This document shows positions 25,612 to 36,200 of a stretch of DNA of 64,000 bases, one piece after another. The notes beneath the pieces are model-generated. The model was not told the DNA's origin, searched no databases, and saw only the letters and a list, made by a program, of their open reading frames with translations. Each line of letters begins with the position of its first letter. Position 1 is the stretch's first letter. This DNA comes from Myxococcales bacterium (GTDB lineage Bacteria; Myxococcota_A; Bradymonadia; Bradymonadales; Bradymonadaceae), in the NCBI GenBank assembly GCA_007120035.1, contig SKON01000002.1, forward strand, positions 1 through 64,000. Reading direction: 5' to 3'. The position numbers were made by a program, and so were the translations under genes.

Positions 25612-26844
25612 ATGAAGACGAAGTTTTGTACGCGAGTAGGGTTGGTCGGTCTGTTCCTCTTGCTGGCGGCTCTGGTCGGCTGTGGTGACAATGAGGCGGA
25701 GCCCGTGGACAACCAGAATCAAAACCAGAATCAGAATCAGAATCAGAATCAAAATCAAAATCAAAATCAGAACCAGGGCCTCGATTGTGAAAGTGAGGGT
25801 CTCGTGGAGTGCTCCGAGGTCTGTGTCGATACCAGTGTGGACGACAACCATTGCGGTGATTGCGGGGTTGTGTGCGGCGAGGGTCAGGTCTGTGAGGGTG
25901 GACTCTGCCTCGATATCTGCGCGGCGGAGCTGGACTATTGCAGCGGCGACTGCGTGGACTTGATGACCGATGACGATCATTGCAGCGCTTGTGATTTTCC
26001 CTGTCCCGGGGGGACTGAGTGCGATGATGGGGTCTGTCATATGGTGGCAGACGCCGTCTATGCCGGCGATAGCCTGAGCTGTGCCACAGTGTCTACGGGA
26101 GACACAGTGTGCTGGGGGACGACCGCGTTAGATATGTTCTTCGACCCCTTGCCGATAGACCTGCAGCATATCGACATCGGGTCTCTTGCGGCGTGCCTGC
26201 TGCTGGAAGACTCAACGGTTCAATGTGACGACGAGAGCGGAAGAGGGATCGACGCCGCGCCGTCTGGAGACTTTCAGTCCGTCTCCGTGGGAACTCGACA
26301 CGCCTGCGGTGTACGAGACGTCGGAAGCCTTGCGTGTTGGGGTGAGAACCCCGACGGGATGGACGTCTTGGATGCGCCCGGGGGCACGTTCATCGATGTC
26401 GCGTCCTCGTTCTTTCATAATTGCGCCATTGAGAGTGGAGATCAGGAGCTGAGTTGCTGGGGAAGCAATACCTATGGTCAGTTGGATGCCCCGGAAGGAG
26501 GCTTTCGCCAGGTCGTATCGGGCATCGCCTATTCCTGTGGGATTCGCCTCGACGACACCGTGGAGTGCTGGGGCGATACGCAGGTGGGGACCCTTGCGCA
26601 GGCGCCCTCCGGGACGTTCCAGCAGCTCGCGGCGGCCTACGATTTTATCTGTGGGCTGCGTGCGAATGGGCAAGTCGAGTGCTGGGGTTCCGATAACACG
26701 GTGGCTCCGGAGAAGCTCGATCCGCCGGATGAGGAGTTTCTCTCTGTGGCCGTGGGCGATTACCACGGCTGCGGGATCCGGGCCGACAATCGACGGATAG
26801 AGTGCTGGGGCGCCACCAACGCCGCGGAGGTCCCCGTCTTCTGA
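25612..26844 (+). CDS. Lipoprotein with (NQ)n linker and RCC1-like repeats
   Basis: The 410-residue protein starts with a lipoprotein signal (FLLLAALVGC lipobox). After the Cys comes an (NQ)11 linker, then a Cys-rich segment (CGDCGVVCGEGQVCEGGLC and a second similar unit), then about six repeats of roughly 40 residues containing a CWG signature (VCWG, ACWG, SCWG, ECWG), as in RCC1/BLIP-II-like beta-propellers. It is probably a surface or periplasmic binding protein. The start is ATG 25612, with CGGAG upstream. The ligand is unknown; the architecture is common in myxobacteria-like genomes. Confidence 0.87.
   Translation: MKTKFCTRVGLVGLFLLLAALVGCGDNEAEPVDNQNQNQNQNQNQNQNQNQNQNQGLDCESEGLVECSEVCVDTSVDDNHCGDCGVVCGEGQVCEGGLCLDICAAELDYCSGDCVDLMTDDDHCSACDFPCPGGTECDDGVCHMVADAVYAGDSLSCATVSTGDTVCWGTTALDMFFDPLPIDLQHIDIGSLAACLLLEDSTVQCDDESGRGIDAAPSGDFQSVSVGTRHACGVRDVGSLACWGENPDGMDVLDAPGGTFIDVASSFFHNCAIESGDQELSCWGSNTYGQLDAPEGGFRQVVSGIAYSCGIRLDDTVECWGDTQVGTLAQAPSGTFQQLAAAYDFICGLRANGQVECWGSDNTVAPEKLDPPDEEFLSVAVGDYHGCGIRADNRRIECWGATNAAEVPVF
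25711..25776 (+). repeat. Asn-Gln codon repeat, (NQ)11
   Basis: Twenty-two codons alternate AAY and CAR without interruption. The codons vary (AAC/AAT, CAG/CAA), but a core of AATCAG hexamers is nearly perfect and could change length in frame. It forms the linker between the lipid-anchored Cys and the folded part of the lipoprotein. Confidence 0.95.
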
Positions 26845-26869
26845 ATCACCGGAGGGGTCGACGGCTGGA

Positions 26870-26899
26870 TTGACACCGGGAGCGCTTTGTCGATACAAC
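26870..26899 (+). promoter_or_regulatory. Sigma70-type promoter for the opp operon
   Basis: TTGACA at 26870-26875 and TACAAC at 26894-26899 with an 18-base spacer. Transcription would start near 26906, about 50 bases before the oppA-like ATG. It is the only good match in this 113-base gap. Confidence 0.5.
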
Positions 26900-26957
26900 C
26901 GAGCGCGAAGTGCGCAAACGGTGCGGCGTAGCTGGTCGTTGAACCTCGAGGCCCGAG

Positions 26958-28604
26958 ATGGTGGCGAAAATTTGGAGTTCCTTGCTGCCGGCGGTGGCGA
27001 TCATCCTGATGGTGGTCCTGGGGGCGGGATGCGAACGGCGCGGCGGCGAAGACTTCGTGGCCGGCTACAACGCCGACATGTTCACCTTCGCCGTGGCCGC
27101 CGACCCCCAGACCCTGGACCCGGGGCGGATGAGCGGCGCGCCGGAAGGTCGAATCGCGTTCAATATCTTCGAGGGGCTGATGATGCCCGGGCCGTCCACC
27201 CAGGACTTAGAAAACCCCGACGACGTGGTGGTGCCCGGGGTGGCTCACTCCTTTGACGTCAGCGACGACGGCCGGGTCTACACCTTCCATCTTCGGGAGG
27301 AAGCCCGGTGGTCCAACGGGGACCCCGTTACGGCTCATGACTTCGAGTGGTCCTGGCGACGGGTTCTGACGCCGAACTTCCCCGGCGATTACGTACAGAT
27401 GCTGTGGATCCTGGAGAACGGGCAGGAGTACTCCCAGGGAGAGATCGACGACTGGTCCCAGGTGGGAGTCAAGGTACTCGACGACCACACCCTGGAGGTA
27501 ACGATCAGGGAGCCCACCCCGTACTTCCCGCAGCTCGTGGCGTTCTACACGTTCTATCCCGTCCCGCGGGCCGTCGTCGAGGAGCACGGGATCCGGTGGA
27601 CTCGGCCAGAGAATATCATCAGCAACGGGGCCTACGTGTTGGCCGACTACCGGCCCCAGCGGGACATGCTCCTGGAGAAGAATCCCCATTACTGGGACCG
27701 AGACAACGTGAAGATGGAGCGGGCTCGGGTGCGGATCATCGACGACATCAATGCCGTGGTGAACGCCTACCGCACGGGGATGCTGCACTGGACGGGGACC
27801 AGCTTGCCCGTAGCCCAGATCGCAGGCCTCCTGACCCACCCGGACTACGTGCGGGAGCCCATGCTGGGTACCTACTACTTCCGGATGAACGTCTCCGACC
27901 CGGACCACGTCCTGGCTGACAACCGGGTCCGGCAGGCCCTGGCGATGGCCGTAGACCGGCGGTCTCTCGTAGAGGAGACCATGAACAACCTCTACTATGT
28001 GGCGGACACCTTCGTCCCGCCCATGGAGGGATGGGAGTCAGGCTCAGCGCGGCTGGAGTACAACCCGAGCCGGGCTCGGGCCTTGCTGGCCGAGGCCGGG
28101 TTTCCCGACGGGGAAGGGTTCCCGCAGGTGGAGTTTCTGTACAACGTCGATGAGAACCACAAGCTCATCGCCGAGGCCGTGCAGGCCATGTGGCAGCGCA
28201 ACCTGGGGATCGGGATCACCCTGAACAACAAAGAGTGGCGGACCTACCTCCAGGATATGTCGACCCTGAACTACGAGATCGCTCGAGCCGGGTGGATCGG
28301 CGACTATAACGACCCCACGACCTTCCTTGACCTCTGGGAGTCCACCAACGGAAATAACAACACCGGCTGGGCCAACGAGGAGTACGACGACCTCCTCGCC
28401 CAGGCTCGCCTGGAGACCGACCCGGAGACTCGGCTGCAGCTCTTGCAGAGGGCCGAGGAGATCGTGATGCGGGAGGGCCCGGTGATCCCGATCTTCTTCT
28501 ACACCAACAACTTCCTGGTATCCCGACAATTGGAGGGCTTTGAGCCCCACAACCGAGACATCCACCTCTTGCGATACCTCTCATTGCCGGACGACACGGA
28601 GTAG
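26958..28604 (+). CDS. oppA: Oligopeptide ABC transporter substrate-binding lipoprotein (OppA-like)
   Basis: The 548-residue protein has a lipobox (MVVLGAGC) and a family 5 solute-binding fold: VAADPQTLDPGRMSG, FNIFEGLM, YTFHLREEARWSNGDPVTAHDFEWSWRRV (given in parts, YTFHLREEARWSNG and DPVTAHDFEWSW), and GWIGDYNDPTTFLDLW near the end. It should capture peptides in the periplasm and deliver them to the permease pair encoded next. It heads a tight five-gene ABC operon plus a TPR lipoprotein. The start is ATG 26958; GTG 26961 is also possible. Confidence 0.93.
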   Translation: MVAKIWSSLLPAVAIILMVVLGAGCERRGGEDFVAGYNADMFTFAVAADPQTLDPGRMSGAPEGRIAFNIFEGLMMPGPSTQDLENPDDVVVPGVAHSFDVSDDGRVYTFHLREEARWSNGDPVTAHDFEWSWRRVLTPNFPGDYVQMLWILENGQEYSQGEIDDWSQVGVKVLDDHTLEVTIREPTPYFPQLVAFYTFYPVPRAVVEEHGIRWTRPENIISNGAYVLADYRPQRDMLLEKNPHYWDRDNVKMERARVRIIDDINAVVNAYRTGMLHWTGTSLPVAQIAGLLTHPDYVREPMLGTYYFRMNVSDPDHVLADNRVRQALAMAVDRRSLVEETMNNLYYVADTFVPPMEGWESGSARLEYNPSRARALLAEAGFPDGEGFPQVEFLYNVDENHKLIAEAVQAMWQRNLGIGITLNNKEWRTYLQDMSTLNYEIARAGWIGDYNDPTTFLDLWESTNGNNNTGWANEEYDDLLAQARLETDPETRLQLLQRAEEIVMREGPVIPIFFYTNNFLVSRQLEGFEPHNRDIHLLRYLSLPDDTE

Positions 28605-28606
28605 AC

Positions 28607-29632
28607 GTGACCCGTTTTATCATCCGGCGCCTCTTTGCATCGATCTTCGTGATCCTGGCGATCATCACGATCACCTTATGGATCACGAGGCTGGCGCCGA
28701 GTAACCCCTGTTTGGATGAGCGGGACGTCAACGCTTGCGCCTGCGTCCATCAGCATAAGCTGGATCGACCTGTGTTCCCGGTGTACGCCGGCGAGACCCT
28801 GGCGCCCCTGTCGGGGTGTCAGTACTGGGAGCCCGAGACGGGCTTCTCCGCCGGCCCGGTCACCTTCGTGGGGCCCACGGAGTGGGGCGAGACCCAGTAC
28901 GCCATCTACCTGAAGACCCTGGCGTCGGGGAGCCTCGGGGATTCGATGATCTCGGACCTGACGGTGCTGGAGATCCTCGGCGAGGCCTTGCCCTACAGCC
29001 TCTTGCTGGGGCTACAGGCCCTGTTGATCGCCCTGATCCTGGGGGTACCGGCGGGGCTCTTCGCCGGGCTTCGGCAGAACACGGCGGCTGACTACGGCGT
29101 GATGACCGTGGCCATGATCGGGGTGAGCATCCCCAACTTCGTGTTGGGGCCGCTGCTGATCTTGATCTTCGCTATCCACCTGGGGTGGTTCAGCGCAGTG
29201 GGGTGGTACTCCTGGACGGATAGCATCTTACCGAGCATCACCCTGGGGCTCTTCTACGTGGCCTACGTGGCGAGGCTGACCCGGGGTGGGGTGCTGGAGG
29301 TGATCCGAAAAGACTACATTCGGACCGCCCGTGCCAAGGGGCTCGTGGAGCGCCTGGTGGTGATGCGCCATGCCTTGAAAGGGGCGCTCTTGCCGGTGGT
29401 GAGTTACCTGGGGCCGGCCTTCGCGGCGCTTCTGGCGGGCTCCGTGGTGGTGGAGGAGATCTTCAACCTCCCCGGGGTGGGGACCCACTTCGTGCGGTCC
29501 GCCCTGAACCGGGACTACAACCTGGTGCTGGGGACGATCATCCTCTACTCGTCGCTGCTGGTCTTCTTGAACATGGTGGTCGATATTCTCTACACGGTCC
29601 TCGATCCCAGGGTGAGCTACGATGACGACTAA
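28607..29632 (+). CDS. oppB: Oligopeptide ABC transporter permease (OppB-like) with a Cys-bearing loop
   Basis: A 341-residue inner-membrane permease with TM1 at residues about 9-28 and the DppB/OppB C-terminal block, including the EAA-type loop (IRKDYIRTARAKGL) and FNLPGVGTHFV. The first periplasmic loop is longer than usual and carries four cysteines (35, 44, 46 and 71), absent from typical OppB proteins I know. The start is GTG 28607, two bases after the oppA stop. The C-terminus overlaps oppC by 11 bases. It should pair with OppC to form the channel. Confidence 0.92.
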   Translation: MTRFIIRRLFASIFVILAIITITLWITRLAPSNPCLDERDVNACACVHQHKLDRPVFPVYAGETLAPLSGCQYWEPETGFSAGPVTFVGPTEWGETQYAIYLKTLASGSLGDSMISDLTVLEILGEALPYSLLLGLQALLIALILGVPAGLFAGLRQNTAADYGVMTVAMIGVSIPNFVLGPLLILIFAIHLGWFSAVGWYSWTDSILPSITLGLFYVAYVARLTRGGVLEVIRKDYIRTARAKGLVERLVVMRHALKGALLPVVSYLGPAFAALLAGSVVVEEIFNLPGVGTHFVRSALNRDYNLVLGTIILYSSLLVFLNMVVDILYTVLDPRVSYDDD

Positions 29633-31013
29633 TCTGCCGCCAACAGGGGCCGATGGGTCGGTGCCGCCGCCCCGCTCGGAAGAGCCACCGCCGACGCAGG
29701 ACCTCTTGATCGAGGGCACGAGCCTGTGGAAGGACGCCTGGCGACGGCTCCGAAAGAATAAGGCCGCCGTCACGGGAGCCCTGATCGTGCTGATCATGGC
29801 TGCGTCGGCGATCTTCTACGAGCAGATCGTGCGGTACGGGACCCGGTTCACCCACGAAGAGCAGCACTCCTACGTGATGCCGAAGCCGCCGGGGTCGTTC
29901 AGCGTCCCGTCGTACCACTTCCGGTTCATGGACCCCGAGGGGCCATACAACTTCAACGTGATCGACCTCGACGGCGACGGGCGGATCACCGCCGACGAGC
30001 TGCAGGAGGCCTACCGGCGGTGGGAGTTCAACCGCCTGGACCGCGACGGCTCGGGGACGCTCTGCTGGGAGGAGTACAGCGCGGCGCCGTTCTCCATGTC
30101 CGTGGACAACGTGCCATCCTGTGAGCGGTGGGATGAGATCCGCCTGAGCCGGGCGCCCATCGACCATCCGGACGTCTTTGCCTGCGACGCCACCGATGGG
30201 GTGCTGGCCTACGAGGACGCGGGGCGCCTCTTGGATATCGTGTCCGTCGGAGAGGCACGAGACATCGTCGGCCGGTTCGACGTGACCGGTTCGGGGTATC
30301 TGACGCCCGAGGAGTTCATGGGTTTGCCCCGGCCGGAGCGAAACTGGCTGGGTACGGACCAGCTCGGCCGGGATCTCTTGACCCGGCTGATCTACGGGGG
30401 ACGAATCTCGCTGGCAGTGGGCCTCCTGGCCACGCTGGTTTCGTTCTTGATCGGCGTGACCTGGGGAGCCACGGCGGGGTTCGTGGGCGGCAAGGTGGAC
30501 AACATCATGATGCGGATCGTGGACATCATGTATGGCCTGCCGTTCATCTTCCTGGTGATCCTCTTGATGGTGGTCTTCGGTCGGAACATCATCCTCCTCT
30601 TCATCGCCCTGGGCGCCGTGCAATGGCTGACAATGGCCCGGATCGTTCGGGGGCAGGTGATCAGCCTGAAGAGCCAGGAGTTCGTGGAGGCCGCCCGGAC
30701 CATCGGGGTCTCGAAGCCGGCGATCATCTTCCGGCACCTGATCCCGAACGCTCTGGGGCCGATCATCGTGTACGCCACGCTGACCGTGCCGGCGGTGATG
30801 TTGGAAGAAGCCTTCCTGTCGTTTTTGGGGCTCGGGGTGCAGGCACCTCAGACCTCCTGGGGAGCCCTGGCCAGTGAGGGCCGGCAGGTGATGGAGATGG
30901 CCCCGTGGATGATCATCTTCCCGGGCCTGGCGCTGGCGATCACGCTCTTGAGTTTGAACTTCCTCGGTGACGGGCTCCGCGACGCGTTGGACCCGCAACT
31001 TCGTAAGGATTGA
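29622..31013 (+). CDS. oppC: Oligopeptide ABC transporter permease (OppC-like) with EF-hand insertion
   Basis: A 463-residue permease, much longer than the usual 280-320. Residues 1-45 are a Pro-rich cytoplasmic tail, TM1 lies at about 49-66, and the conserved OppC core resumes at LGTDQLGRDLLTRL (243-256) with the EAA loop EAARTIGVSKPA later. Between TM1 and this core lies an insertion with EF-hand loops at residues 115-126 (DLDGDGRITADE), 140-151 (DRDGSGTLCWEE) and 220-231 (DVTGSGYLTPEE), and a degenerate one near 188-199. By topology this module faces the periplasm. Calcium would then bind outside the membrane, next to OppA docking. The rest is ordinary OppC. Confidence 0.92.
   Translation: MTTNLPPTGADGSVPPPRSEEPPPTQDLLIEGTSLWKDAWRRLRKNKAAVTGALIVLIMAASAIFYEQIVRYGTRFTHEEQHSYVMPKPPGSFSVPSYHFRFMDPEGPYNFNVIDLDGDGRITADELQEAYRRWEFNRLDRDGSGTLCWEEYSAAPFSMSVDNVPSCERWDEIRLSRAPIDHPDVFACDATDGVLAYEDAGRLLDIVSVGEARDIVGRFDVTGSGYLTPEEFMGLPRPERNWLGTDQLGRDLLTRLIYGGRISLAVGLLATLVSFLIGVTWGATAGFVGGKVDNIMMRIVDIMYGLPFIFLVILLMVVFGRNIILLFIALGAVQWLTMARIVRGQVISLKSQEFVEAARTIGVSKPAIIFRHLIPNALGPIIVYATLTVPAVMLEEAFLSFLGLGVQAPQTSWGALASEGRQVMEMAPWMIIFPGLALAITLLSLNFLGDGLRDALDPQLRKD
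29964..30314 (+). other. EF-hand calcium-binding module inside OppC
   Basis: Codons 115-231 of the permease encode three canonical 12-residue EF loops, with acidic residues at positions 1 and 12 and Gly at position 6; positions 3 and 5 are D/D, D/S and T/S. A degenerate fourth loop has D192, G193 and D199. Spacing of 25 and 32 residues is consistent with two EF pairs. Confidence 0.85.
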
Positions 31014-31014
31014 C

Positions 31015-32115
31015 GTGGCAGACGAAGAGACCCTGCTGAAGGTCGAGGGCCTGAAGACCTACTTCGACACCGACGACGGCACCGTGAGGGCCGTCGACGG
31101 GGTCAGCTTTGAGGTGCGCCGCGGCGAATGCGTGGGCGTGGTCGGTGAGTCGGGATCGGGCAAGTCGGTCTGCCAGATCTCGATCTTGGGGCTGATCCCG
31201 TCGCCGCCGGGGAGGATCGCCGGCGGCTCGGTGACCTTCGATGGCGAGGAGCTGGTCGGGGCGTCGCAAGATCGCCTGCGGAAGCTTCGAGGCAACCGGA
31301 TCTCGATGATCTGGCAGGACCCGATGTCCAGCCTGAACCCCTTCTTGCGGATCTCGCGGCAGCTCGTGGAGCCCCTTGAGATCCACAAGGATATGGGGCG
31401 CGACGAGGCCCGGGAGAAGGCCATCGAGATGCTGGAGAAGGTGGGTATCCCGGGCGCGAGAGAGCGAGTTGACCAGTACCCCCACCAGTTCTCCGGAGGG
31501 ATGCGCCAGCGGGTGATGATCGCCATGGCGCTCTTGTGCCAGCCCGAGCTCTTGATCGCAGACGAGCCGACGACGGCCCTGGACGTGACGATCCAGGCGC
31601 AGATCCTGCAGCTCATCCAGGAGCTCCGCGAGGATCTGGGCACGAGCGTGATCATGATCACCCACGACCTGGGGGTCGTGGCGGGCATGGCGGACCGGAT
31701 CATCGTGATGTACGCCGGGCGAATCATGGAGCGGGCCACGGCGACGGACCTCTTTCGCCAGCCCGCCCACCCCTACACGGTGGGCCTCTTGAAGAGCGTC
31801 CCTCGCCTCGATCGAGGCGGCGGCGAGCGGCTGATCCCCATCGAGGGGCGGCCCCCTGACACGTCCAAGGAGATCCCCGGGTGTCCCTTCGCGGACCGCT
31901 GTGGGTGGGCCCAGCCTCGGTGTCGAGAGAGCAGGCCCCCCGTCGTGGAGGTCGGCGACGGCCATGAATCGGCGTGTTTCCGAGCCGACGAGGTCTACCG
32001 GTCTCATCTGGGCTCGAAGGCGACCCCGGAGCACGTGGTCCGAGTGGAGGCGAAGGCCCGAGAGGTGGAGATCACAGACGAGGTCCTCGGAGAGCTCGAA
32101 AAGGAGGCGTCATGA
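31015..32115 (+). CDS. oppD: Oligopeptide ABC transporter ATPase (OppD-like)
   Basis: A 366-residue ATPase with Walker [11 protein letters not shown]-loop [12 protein letters not shown], signature FSGGMRQRV, Walker [14 protein letters not shown] and the H-loop ITHDLGVV. The C-terminal OppD/DppD extension contains [14 protein letters not shown], a cysteine cluster of the family that can hold an iron-sulfur centre. The start is GTG 31015, just after the oppC stop, with TAAGGA upstream. It powers peptide import with OppF. The last 45 residues are charged. Confidence 0.94.
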   Translation: MADEETLLKVEGLKTYFDTDDGTVRAVDGVSFEVRRGECVGVVGESGSGKSVCQISILGLIPSPPGRIAGGSVTFDGEELVGASQDRLRKLRGNRISMIWQDPMSSLNPFLRISRQLVEPLEIHKDMGRDEAREKAIEMLEKVGIPGARERVDQYPHQFSGGMRQRVMIAMALLCQPELLIADEPTTALDVTIQAQILQLIQELREDLGTSVIMITHDLGVVAGMADRIIVMYAGRIMERATATDLFRQPAHPYTVGLLKSVPRLDRGGGERLIPIEGRPPDTSKEIPGCPFADRCGWAQPRCRESRPPVVEVGDGHESACFRADEVYRSHLGSKATPEHVVRVEAKAREVEITDEVLGELEKEAS

Positions 32116-33260
32116 GCGAGCCCTTACTCGAGATTCGCGGCCTGAAGATGCACTTCCCGATCTACGAGGGGGCCTTCATCCGCAAGGAGGTCAACCGGGT
32201 TCGGGCCGTCGACGGCCTCTCTTTCGACATCCTCCAGGGAGAGACCCTGGGGCTCGTCGGGGAGTCGGGGTGCGGCAAGTCCACCACGGGCCGGGCCATC
32301 ATCCAGCTCTATCGGCCCACCGAGGGAGAAGTGCGGTTTGATGGGACGAACCTCTGCGACCTGAGCTCCAAGGAGCTACACCCCCTGCGGCGGGACCTGC
32401 AGATGATCTTCCAGGATCCCTACGGGTCGTTGAACCCCCGGATGACCGTGGGCGATATCATCGCCGAGCCCCTGAAGGTCCACCAGTTGGCCGAGGGCAA
32501 GGCCAGGCAGGAGCGGGTGCAGGAGCTGATGGAGATCGTGGGCCTGGACCCGCGGTTTATCCGGCGGTACCCCCACGAGTTCTCCGGCGGCCAGCGGCAG
32601 CGGATCGGGATCGCCCGGGCCCTGGCATGTAAGCCCCGGTTTATCGTCTGCGACGAGCCGATCAGCGCCCTCGACGTGTCGATTCAGGCGCAGATCATGA
32701 ACCTCATGGAGGACCTGCAGAACGAGTTCGACCTGACCTACCTCTTCATCGCCCACGACTTGTCGGCGGTGCGGCACATCTCGGATCGGATCGCCGTGAT
32801 GTACCTGGGCCACCTGGCGGAGCTCGCCGAAGGGGCGGAGATCTACGAGAACCCGCTGCACCCGTACACAGAGGCCCTGATCTCGGCGGTGCCCATCCCC
32901 GATCCCGAGGTGGAGAAGACCCGGCAGCGGATCGTGCTGGAGGGCGACGTCCCGAGCCCGTTAGACCCACCGTCGGGGTGCGTGTTTCACACCCGGTGCC
33001 CCTACGCGTGGGATCGGTGCGCCAAGGAGGTCCCGGCGTTCCAGGAGGCGGAGCCCGGGCACTTCGTGGCATGCCACCTGGTGGACGAGCCCGAGCGTCG
33101 AGGGAAAGCTGGGGCGGCGGAGCCCGTGGCGACCAAGACCCCTGAGGTCAACGGGCCCACCGACGAAGAACCGGCCACCGAGGAGCCCCATGTTGAGAAG
33201 GCGGCCGACGAAGAGGCAGCCGATTCAGAAGAAACGAGCGAAGAAGAGGTCACCTCATGA
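32112..33260 (+). CDS. oppF: Oligopeptide ABC transporter ATPase (OppF-like) with acidic tail
   Basis: A 382-residue ATPase: Walker [25 protein letters not shown], signature [15 protein letters not shown], Walker [15 protein letters not shown]-loop IAHDLSAV and the family Cys motif [14 protein letters not shown]. The last 50 residues or so are a disordered Glu-rich tail not typical of OppF. The start is fixed by ATGA overlap with oppD and by AAGGAGG four bases upstream. Its own stop overlaps the TPR lipoprotein by four bases, so that protein is in the same operon. Confidence 0.94.
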   Translation: MSEPLLEIRGLKMHFPIYEGAFIRKEVNRVRAVDGLSFDILQGETLGLVGESGCGKSTTGRAIIQLYRPTEGEVRFDGTNLCDLSSKELHPLRRDLQMIFQDPYGSLNPRMTVGDIIAEPLKVHQLAEGKARQERVQELMEIVGLDPRFIRRYPHEFSGGQRQRIGIARALACKPRFIVCDEPISALDVSIQAQIMNLMEDLQNEFDLTYLFIAHDLSAVRHISDRIAVMYLGHLAELAEGAEIYENPLHPYTEALISAVPIPDPEVEKTRQRIVLEGDVPSPLDPPSGCVFHTRCPYAWDRCAKEVPAFQEAEPGHFVACHLVDEPERRGKAGAAEPVATKTPEVNGPTDEEPATEEPHVEKAADEEAADSEETSEEEVTS

Positions 33261-36200
33261 GTGGACGCCTGTGGGTCGCCGTACTCTCCCTGGCGCTTCT
33301 GATCGCCTGCGGCGGTCTGACAGGCTGCCGTGTCGCCGTCCCCGTGGAGGGCAACCTGGCGCCGAGGCACTTCGCCAGCTCTCAGGCTTCGCTGACGAAA
33401 GACCCCGGGGGACGGCTCTTCGTGGTCGCCGCCGAAGGGGAGCGAATCCAGCCCTTCGTGGTGGTGCGATCCCAGGAGCGGGAAGAGCTCTTCTGGACGC
33501 GGCCCCTGGGGGAGCGGGCGGCGGAGATCTTGCCCCTGACCCGGATGGATATCGACTGGTACAACCGAGCGATGCGGCAGGCCCCGGAGCTGACGTTCCT
33601 CGACGATCTCACCGATCTGGAGATCGACGAGTCCATCGGGCTCTGGGGCGGGGGCGGTTCTTCGGGAGTGCGGTGGTTGGGTCCTCCCCCCTCGGGTGAG
33701 CAACAGGCCGTCGTGATTCCCCTGTCAGAGCCCCTGGAGTCGCTCTCCCTGGCCGAGAACATCGCCGGCGTGGTTCACGTCAGTGATGACGCGGTGGAGA
33801 CCCTGGGACGGTCGTTCCCGCCCCATCGTGGGCCCTACGTGGTGATCTTGGACGGGTTTGTCGAAGATCGGTCACCCCGGGTGGGGATCCCGGCGGGGAT
33901 GACCGGCCTGGGTAGCCAGGTGGGCCCGGAGTGGACCTGGGTAGAAACCGGAGACGGCGCGGCGGTGCGCTCCAACGCGGAGCTTCAAGAGAAGGCGGCT
34001 CGAGCGGGTGTGGAGATCCTGGTGGTGCCCACGGCCGAGGGCCATCGCGTGGGCTTCGCCGCCGACGCCGGCCCGCCCGGTGTGGGCCCCTGGGCGAAGC
34101 GACCGGCCATCGCCGAGTCGGGAATTTTGCTCGCCAACGAGGCCACCGACGATGACCGGCGACAGGTGCTGCGGGCCCTGGGCGCGATCTACGGCGGACA
34201 TCCGCTGAGCGCGGCCTACTTCTTGGCCCAGGCGGACCACTGGAGCGTCGATCAGAACGAGTTCGCGACCCTCTTGCGACATCAAGATCTGTTGAGCGCC
34301 GGTGGATACATCGCCTGGGTTCGAGCCCGGACCCTGGAAGACGCTGAAGGGCTGGGGCCCGAGGTAGCGCTTTACATGGCCCGGGCCTACGCCTACCAGG
34401 GGCATTGGCGAGCCGTGGACGCGAACGCCGACCGGGCTTATGAGCTCTTCTCCGTGTGGCCCCGAGGGGAAGGGCGGATGGGGATGGCGTCGGCCCGGAT
34501 CCTGATGGCCCAGGCCGCGGCGGGTCGCGGAGACGCCCAGCGGAGTCGGGCTCTCTGGAACGACGTGGCGCAGATCTACGCTCGGGCGCGGGACCCTTAT
34601 CGTGAGGGGCTGGCCCGGCGGCGGATGGCGCTGCTCGACCCCGAGGCCGGGGAGTTCGAGCGGGTCGCGAGGTTTCTCGGGGAGACCCGGGCGGAGCACG
34701 AGGCCGCCCGGTCGATCCTCCTGGGAGCGGCGGCCCGGATCGACGTCGGGGATCGCGAGGGCGCCGCCGACCTGCTCTCAGCCTGGGAGGATCAGTCCCA
34801 GGAGTTCCCCCGGTTGAATCTTCTGGCCGATGCGCTACGAACGAACCAGGCGCTGGCTCGGGGAGACGCGCCGGCCCTGGATCGGGTCCGCGAGAACCGG
34901 GCCGAGGCGTTGGCCCTGAGCGCCTGGGACGCCACGGTGGTGTCGTCGGTGGCCCTTCAACAGATGGATCCAGCGGGCAGCTCCGAGGAGCTCCGGCAGG
35001 TCGGAGAGGTCTTGATCGAGGCCCGGTTGCGGGCTTCCGATCCGGTCCTTGTGAGCGCGTCGAACCGAGCACTGGCGGCCCTCTGTACGGATGTCCTCTT
35101 CCCCATGGAAGAGCTCACCGCTCGGATCGACCGACGGTGCCTCCATCGGATTCAGGCTGCAGCCGGTGAGCCCGAAGGGGTGAGATCTCTGATGAGCGGC
35201 GGGTATCGCTTCCTCCAGCGTGGGAATCTGGAGGGCGCCCGGTCCGTCGCTGATTTTCTCTTGGAACGGGTCAGCTCCCAGCAGGGCGATTGGCCGCTCG
35301 TGCGGGCTGAAGTGCTACTCCTGGACTCCGCCGTGTTGCACGAGGAAGGAGACTCCACAGAGAGGAGCGCTCGGATTCAAGAGGCTTTCGACCTCATGCG
35401 CCAGAACGTGGCGCCTCGGGAAGCCCCGGAACTGCTCCTGGAGCTCGGTGACTTCTTCCAGGCCCGGGGGTTTGAGCACCACACGGGGATCCTCTATCGA
35501 GCGGCCGGGCAGGCCGCTCGTAGCGCGAACCGGAGCACCGTGGCGGCCGACGCCACGCTGAAGCTCGCCGAGTCCCTGGCAAGGGCCGGACAGTGGCAGG
35601 ACCTTTTGGAGCTCTCCGGAGTGGAGAGCCCGCTGCACAGCGTCCGCGTCGACCTCTATCGGGCCCAGGGGCAGTTCCTGTCGGACAACCGAGGGGCGGC
35701 CCGGGGGCTCTGGAGTGACGCCCTGCGACAGGCGTCGGAGTTCGGAGACTTTCAGCGGATCTCCGTGAGCTTGATGGCCGGGCGACTGGCGGCAGAGCGA
35801 GGAGAGCGGGAAGCCGCCATGGGGCTCTTCGACGAGGCCATGGAGGCCCTCGACGGGCTGCCCGAGGGCCTGGCCGGTCGGGAAGAGGGCCGGGTATTGC
35901 GGGCCCGAGCCGAGGCGATGCGGGCATGGCAGTGGTTCGCCAGTGGTGACGGGGCGGAGGCTCAGGCAGCGATCGAGCGAGCCCTCGGTGCGCTCGAAGA
36001 GGTCGCCACGGGGGCGGCGCCGCAGGTCCGCCGAGAAGTGTTGGAGGTGGCGCTCTTGCAGGCCGACGAGGAGGGTCGTCGGGCCGCCCTACGAGGGCTC
36101 GAGGAGCTCAACCGTGGTCTCGGTCCGGACACCTCGGAGATCATCGAACGCGACGTGGGTACGACCCTTGTTCAGGCGCTGATCACCCATGGCGAAGCTC

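Noticed and set aside
25711-25776. Phase-variable switch through the (NQ)n repeat
   Set aside because: The unit is six bases, so gain or loss stays in frame; only linker length would vary, not on/off expression.
33780-35072. A 430-codon open frame on the minus strand
   Set aside because: It is antisense to the TPR lipoprotein and is rich in Arg, Pro and Ser, as expected for a shadow frame in GC-rich DNA. No ribosome binding site or domain is visible.
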